Of a stretch of DNA of 22,134 nucleotides, positions 19,209 to 22,134 are shown one piece after another. The stretch's first letter is position 1. Every line of letters starts with the position of its first letter. Origin of the DNA: a virus; the IMG/VR virus record IMGVR_UViG_3300036944_000403, positions 1 through 22,134 of that record. One strand, given 5' to 3'. The translations under genes and the position numbers were made by a program. The notes beneath the pieces are model-generated. The model made no database searches. It had not been told where the DNA came from and saw nothing but the letters and a program-made list of their open reading frames with translations.

Positions 19209-20331
19209 CCAATTACGCAAACGGGTTAGAATTGTTAGGGGCGGAACATCCAGTTCAAAAACCTTTTCAATTATTCCGTTGCTGATTGATTACGCAGTCA
19301 AAAACCCCAAATGTGAAATAAGTGTGGTATCTGAAACCATCCCGCATTTGCGAAGGGGTGCTATCCGTGACTTCCTCAAAATCATGGAAATGGTTGGGAT
19401 GTTTGACCCATTAAAATGGAACAAGTCATCATGGACCTACAAGTTCAGCAACGAAAGTTACATTGAATTTTTTAGTGCAGACCAACCCCAAAAACTAAGG
19501 GGTGCAAGGCGTGATGTGTTATTTGTAAACGAGTGCAACAACATAGATTGGGAATCATACTATCAAATGGCAATCCGTACCCGTAAATTCATTTATTTGG
19601 ATTACAACCCCGTTGCGGAGTTTTGGGTAGATAGCGAATTGGTAAACGACCCTGATGCGGAAATGATTGTACTCACCTACAAAGACAACGAAGCGTTGGA
19701 TAAATCCATTGTGGCGGAAATTGAAAAGGCACGGGATAGGGCAGAAACAAGCAATTATTGGCGTAATTGGTGGAAAGTATATGGGCTTGGTGAGATTGGA
19801 AACCTACAAGGGGTTATCTTTTCAAATTGGCAAACCATTGATAAGATTCCCGAGGATGCAAGGTTGCTTGGTTGTGGTGTCGATTTCGGTTATACAAACG
19901 ACCCTACGGCAATTGTGGCCGTATATGAGTACAATGGTCAACGCATCGTTGACGAGGTCGCATATCGCACGGGAATGCTTAATTCGGACATTGCAAAGGC
20001 ATTGCCCAACTTTGTGCCAGTGTATGCAGATAGCGCAGAACCAAAATCAATTGACGAGATAAAAAGATACGGTATAAGAATCAAGGGGGTGACCAAGGGA
20101 AAGGATTCCATCAACTACGGGATTCAAATCATGCAATCACAATCGTATTTGGTTACATCAACATCTACAAACCTAATTAAAGAACTGCGAAACTATTGTT
20201 GGGATACTGATGCCCAAGGGCGTACAATGAACACACCAACGGGTGTATGTCACGGGCTAGATAGTTTTAGGTATGCAGAAATGATGATGTTGGGTATCAA
20301 ATCAAACTACGGAGTATATTCAATCAAATAA
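19174..20331 (+). CDS. terL: terminase large subunit
   Basis: A 385-aa DNA packaging motor. ATPase: Walker A GGTSSSKT (23-30), Walker B VLFVNE (115-120, Glu120). Nuclease: GVDFGYTNDP (Asp237), YADSAEP (Asp286) and HGLDSFRY (Asp363), all three metal-binding acids present. It docks on the portal and cuts concatemers. A C5-MTase-like gene follows after a short promoter region. The portal gene is not next to it in this window, which would be usual. Confidence 0.95.
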   Translation: MLQKTTAQVKISQLRKRVRIVRGGTSSSKTFSIIPLLIDYAVKNPKCEISVVSETIPHLRRGAIRDFLKIMEMVGMFDPLKWNKSSWTYKFSNESYIEFFSADQPQKLRGARRDVLFVNECNNIDWESYYQMAIRTRKFIYLDYNPVAEFWVDSELVNDPDAEMIVLTYKDNEALDKSIVAEIEKARDRAETSNYWRNWWKVYGLGEIGNLQGVIFSNWQTIDKIPEDARLLGCGVDFGYTNDPTAIVAVYEYNGQRIVDEVAYRTGMLNSDIAKALPNFVPVYADSAEPKSIDEIKRYGIRIKGVTKGKDSINYGIQIMQSQSYLVTSTSTNLIKELRNYCWDTDAQGRTMNTPTGVCHGLDSFRYAEMMMLGIKSNYGVYSIK

Positions 20332-20363
20332 ATTGTTTATTTCGTGTGGGTTTCTTATATTTG
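20332..20363 (+). promoter_or_regulatory. promoter before the methyltransferase-like gene
   Basis: ATTG (20332-20335), 20 nt, TATATTTG (20356-20363). The -7 box is perfect and the -33 has one change. It is followed by the GACAAATAAC leader and the ATG at 20380, so the C5-MTase-like gene has its own promoter. Confidence 0.65.
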
Positions 20364-20379
20364 CAATGACAAATAACAA

Positions 20380-21012
20380 ATGAAAGTATTAATTGCTTGT
20401 GAATACAGTGGCGCGGTTCGTGATGAATTCATAAAACTTGGACATGATGCCACGAGTTGCGATTTGCTTCCAACTGATTCACCTGGTCCACATTACGAAG
20501 GCGATGTGTTTGACATCATTAACGATGGTTGGGACATGATGATTGCATTTCCACCATGCACACATTTGGCGTTGAGTGGTTCGCAGTGGTTCAAAGAAAA
20601 GATTGCAGACGGAAGGCAACAACAAGGATTGCAATTTGTACGCGATTTAATGAACGCACCCATTGAAAAGATTGCCATTGAAAACCCAATTGGTATTATC
20701 AGTACACAAATACGCAAATACGACCAAATCATTCAACCATATATGTTTGGTGATCCGTTTCAAAAGTCAACTTGTTTATGGTTAAAAGGACTGCAACCAT
20801 TGATTGCAACTGATGTTGTTGGCAAAGGTGATTTTAAGGAATGGATTGATAAAAAGACGGGGAAAAAGAAACGCCAAGCAACATGGTATGCAGAAACATG
20901 GGGAAAAGGGGATTTGAGATGGAAAATAAGAAGCCAAACATTTCCAGGGATTGCAAGGGCAATGGCTGAACAATGGAGTGGACCACAAACAATACAAACA
21001 AAATTATTTTGA
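20380..21012 (+). CDS. short C5-cytosine methyltransferase-like protein
   Basis: A 210-aa protein. It has a SAM-site-like VLIACEYSG at residues 3-11, GDVFD (41-45), the catalytic-type FPPC (57-60, Cys60), IENP (100-103) like the ENV motif, and a C-terminal TFPGIARAMAEQW (187-199). These are the signature pieces of C5-cytosine methyltransferases, but the length is well under the usual 300-400 aa and no target-recognition domain is evident. I recall this short family from many phages. It has its own promoter. If active it would make 5-methylcytosine, the substrate of a TET-like enzyme as encoded at 17333. Activity is inferred. Confidence 0.7.
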   Translation: MKVLIACEYSGAVRDEFIKLGHDATSCDLLPTDSPGPHYEGDVFDIINDGWDMMIAFPPCTHLALSGSQWFKEKIADGRQQQGLQFVRDLMNAPIEKIAIENPIGIISTQIRKYDQIIQPYMFGDPFQKSTCLWLKGLQPLIATDVVGKGDFKEWIDKKTGKKKRQATWYAETWGKGDLRWKIRSQTFPGIARAMAEQWSGPQTIQTKLF

Positions 21013-21614
21013 AAAGTTTTAAGATTTGGACGGAATCCGAAATAAATGAATTTCGCTTGTTGTTTCCAGTAACCCACAACAAGGACTTGGCGGTGAAGTT
21101 TAATTGCACACCGAATGTCATCAAAAACATTGCCTACAAAAACGGGTTAAGAAAGGATAAAGATTTTTGGCATGGTTATTTGAAAAATACCGCGCATCAG
21201 CATTTGCCTAAATTCAAGAAAGGATGCACAAGTTGGTGCAAAGGAACAAAGGGTGTAATGCTGAATGGGGCTGAAACTCGATTTGTCAAAGGGCAACGCC
21301 CACACAACTACCATCCGATAGGGCATTTAAGCAGTTATAGGGACTTTATAACGATTAAAACCGAGCAAGGGTACAAACCCCTTCACCGATTAACTTGGGA
21401 ACAACACAACGGCAAAATCCCATTATTCAAATACATAGTGTTTAAGGATGGCAACAAAGAGAATTGCGACATAAGCAACTTGGAAATGGTGGACAAAATG
21501 CACTTCATGAAGGACCACCACCCAATGAAGTACCCCAAAGAAATCAAAGATGCAATCAATATCAAACGAGAAATAACAAAATACATAAAAAAACATGGCA
21601 AGAAACAAGATTAA
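20973..21614 (+). CDS. HNH endonuclease with N-terminal HTH-like part
   Basis: A 213-aa protein. Residues 18-60 (ESEINEFRLLFP, NKDLAVKFNCTPNVIKNIAY) look like a helix-turn-helix. The nuclease part (137-171) has LHRLTWEQHNG (His138, His145) and YIVFKDGNKENCDISNLEM (Asn169), the usual HNH_3 arrangement with a 'KDGNK.NC' turn. ATG 20973 overlaps the methyltransferase-like gene by 40 nt; a TTG start at 21009 (TTGA overlap, 201 aa) is also possible. Proteins of this kind are often homing endonucleases in phages, but no intron or interrupted gene was seen here. Confidence 0.78.
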   Translation: MEWTTNNTNKIILKSFKIWTESEINEFRLLFPVTHNKDLAVKFNCTPNVIKNIAYKNGLRKDKDFWHGYLKNTAHQHLPKFKKGCTSWCKGTKGVMLNGAETRFVKGQRPHNYHPIGHLSSYRDFITIKTEQGYKPLHRLTWEQHNGKIPLFKYIVFKDGNKENCDISNLEMVDKMHFMKDHHPMKYPKEIKDAINIKREITKYIKKHGKKQD

Positions 21615-21810
21615 CGATGTGCGTGACCACTTATTTGAAGTGTTGGAACGCTTAAAGGATGGTGACATTGACATCGAAACGGCAAAAACAATGGCGGATG
21701 TAAGCCAAGTAATTATCAATTCGGCAAAGATTGAAGTGGATTTCATCCGTATCACTGGTGCAAACCAAAACACGGGATTTATCAAACTAACGGAAGGGGG
21801 TGAAAAATGA
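21595..21810 (+). CDS. 71-aa conserved phage protein
   Basis: A small helical protein (NKINDVRDHLFEVLERLKDG, TAKTMADVSQVIINSAKIEVDF) ending in a FIKLTEGGEK tail. I recall similar 'NKI.D.RDHLFE..E.L' phage proteins with unknown function. The stop overlaps the next ATG, and the sequence before it (AAGGGGGTGA at 21794) resembles the strong Shine-Dalgarno of the 13-kb genes. Confidence 0.6.
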   Translation: MARNKINDVRDHLFEVLERLKDGDIDIETAKTMADVSQVIINSAKIEVDFIRITGANQNTGFIKLTEGGEK

Positions 21811-22134
21811 CAAGCCATTACCAAGAAGTGCATAACCTTAAACAAGAAATCAGGCGGATGCGGTTGCAGATGATTGAACAAAAGTCGGACTACGATAATT
21901 TAGTTCGTGCATTGAAGCGTGAAATCGTTCAACCCAAAACCGATATCAATTTAGAACCAACCCCATGGCGTGAAGTGTTACGGGCAATCTGTGAGGTTTA
22001 CGACCTTACCCCCGACACGGTGATAACAAGGTCAAGGAAACGAAGGCCATTGTATGCTCGTCATATGTTCAACCACATTTGCAGAAAGCGTTTAGAAATG
22101 ACCTTTGAAGAAATTGGGCTAATCTGTGGGCGGG
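21807..22134 (+). CDS. DnaA domain-IV-like DNA-binding protein (partial, 3' end outside)
   Basis: A gene cut by the window end, with 109 residues visible. Residues 4-40 form a charged coiled coil. From about 53 the sequence WREVLRAICEVYDLTPDTVI, TRSRKRRPLYARHMFNHICR, MTFEEIGLICGR follows the order of DnaA domain IV, the helix-turn-helix that reads DnaA boxes. In full-length DnaA the signature GRDHSTV comes at this point, and the window ends at GR. There is no AAA+ ATPase domain in front, so it is a stand-alone DNA-binding version. A full Shine-Dalgarno-like AAGGGGGTGA precedes the ATG. Confidence 0.7.
   Translation, partial: MTSHYQEVHNLKQEIRRMRLQMIEQKSDYDNLVRALKREIVQPKTDINLEPTPWREVLRAICEVYDLTPDTVITRSRKRRPLYARHMFNHICRKRLEMTFEEIGLICGR

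Noticed and set aside
20366-20382. Five-codon upstream frame MTNNK before the 20380 gene
   Set aside because: Its ATG is only 3 nt after the -7 box, so it is probably not in the mRNA; only the A-rich leader was kept as a finding.
1-22134. tRNA genes, integrase, CRISPR array, insertion sequence
   Set aside because: No cloverleaf, recombinase motif, regular repeat-spacer pattern or terminal inverted repeat was seen on reading both strands; a tRNA or CRISPR search program was not run.

Overview
The window is a stretch of a tailed double-stranded DNA phage (or prophage) genome infecting a member of the Bacteroidota, probably a Flavobacterium-like host. It contains a terminase pair, a portal, a head-tail connector-like protein, a fibre, a holin/amidase lysis set and phage replication genes. 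All recognisable genes lie on the + strand, packed with ATGA, TAATG or longer overlaps. The Bacteroidota assignment rests on promoters of the TTTG-N19/20-TAnnTTTG type, on A-rich leaders that mostly lack Shine-Dalgarno sequences, and on many small proteins of types I know from Bacteroidota phages. Neither end looks like a genome end: the last gene runs off the window, and capsid, tape-measure and most tail genes are missing.

Layout. 1-6570: structural genes (tail-tube-like protein, portal with a C-terminal MuF-like domain, connector-like protein, small structural proteins, and a fibre with two tandem beta-sandwich domains plus a LamG-like domain). 6570-8139: lysis block (coiled-coil membrane protein, exported helical protein, 38-aa basic protein, holin-like protein, amidase), closed by an intrinsic terminator. 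8190-10273: early genes behind two Bacteroidota promoters that share a palindromic operator-like element; they include an HTH protein and an SSB-like protein. 10274-10471: a 198-bp non-coding region with a predicted kissing-loop RNA that ends in a terminator-like hairpin, and a GC-rich hairpin that reads as a terminator on the minus strand. 10472-12378: replication initiator with iterons and an AT-rich tract inside the gene (candidate origin), then a DnaB-type helicase. 12408-14420: many very small genes, several introduced by full Shine-Dalgarno sequences. 14417-16085: VRR-NUC nuclease, sigma-like factor, Cys-rich proteins, HNH nuclease. 16082-18109: ParB-like protein, FkbM-type methyltransferase and a TET/JBP-like 2-oxoglutarate/Fe(II) dioxygenase. 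18159-20331: small genes (one DUF551), then small and large terminase. 20380-22134: short C5-cytosine-methyltransferase-like protein, a second HNH protein, a small protein, and a stand-alone DnaA-domain-IV-like protein cut by the window end.

Two things stand out. First, a candidate DNA hypermodification set: a C5-MTase-like protein that could make 5-methylcytosine and a TET/JBP-like enzyme that could oxidise it, with ParB-like and FkbM-type genes directly beside the dioxygenase. Second, a candidate replication control region: a kissing-loop leader RNA directly before the initiator gene, a lambda-like origin inside that gene, and possible antisense transcription framed by a minus-strand terminator. 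No tRNA, rRNA, CRISPR array, integrase or insertion sequence was seen.
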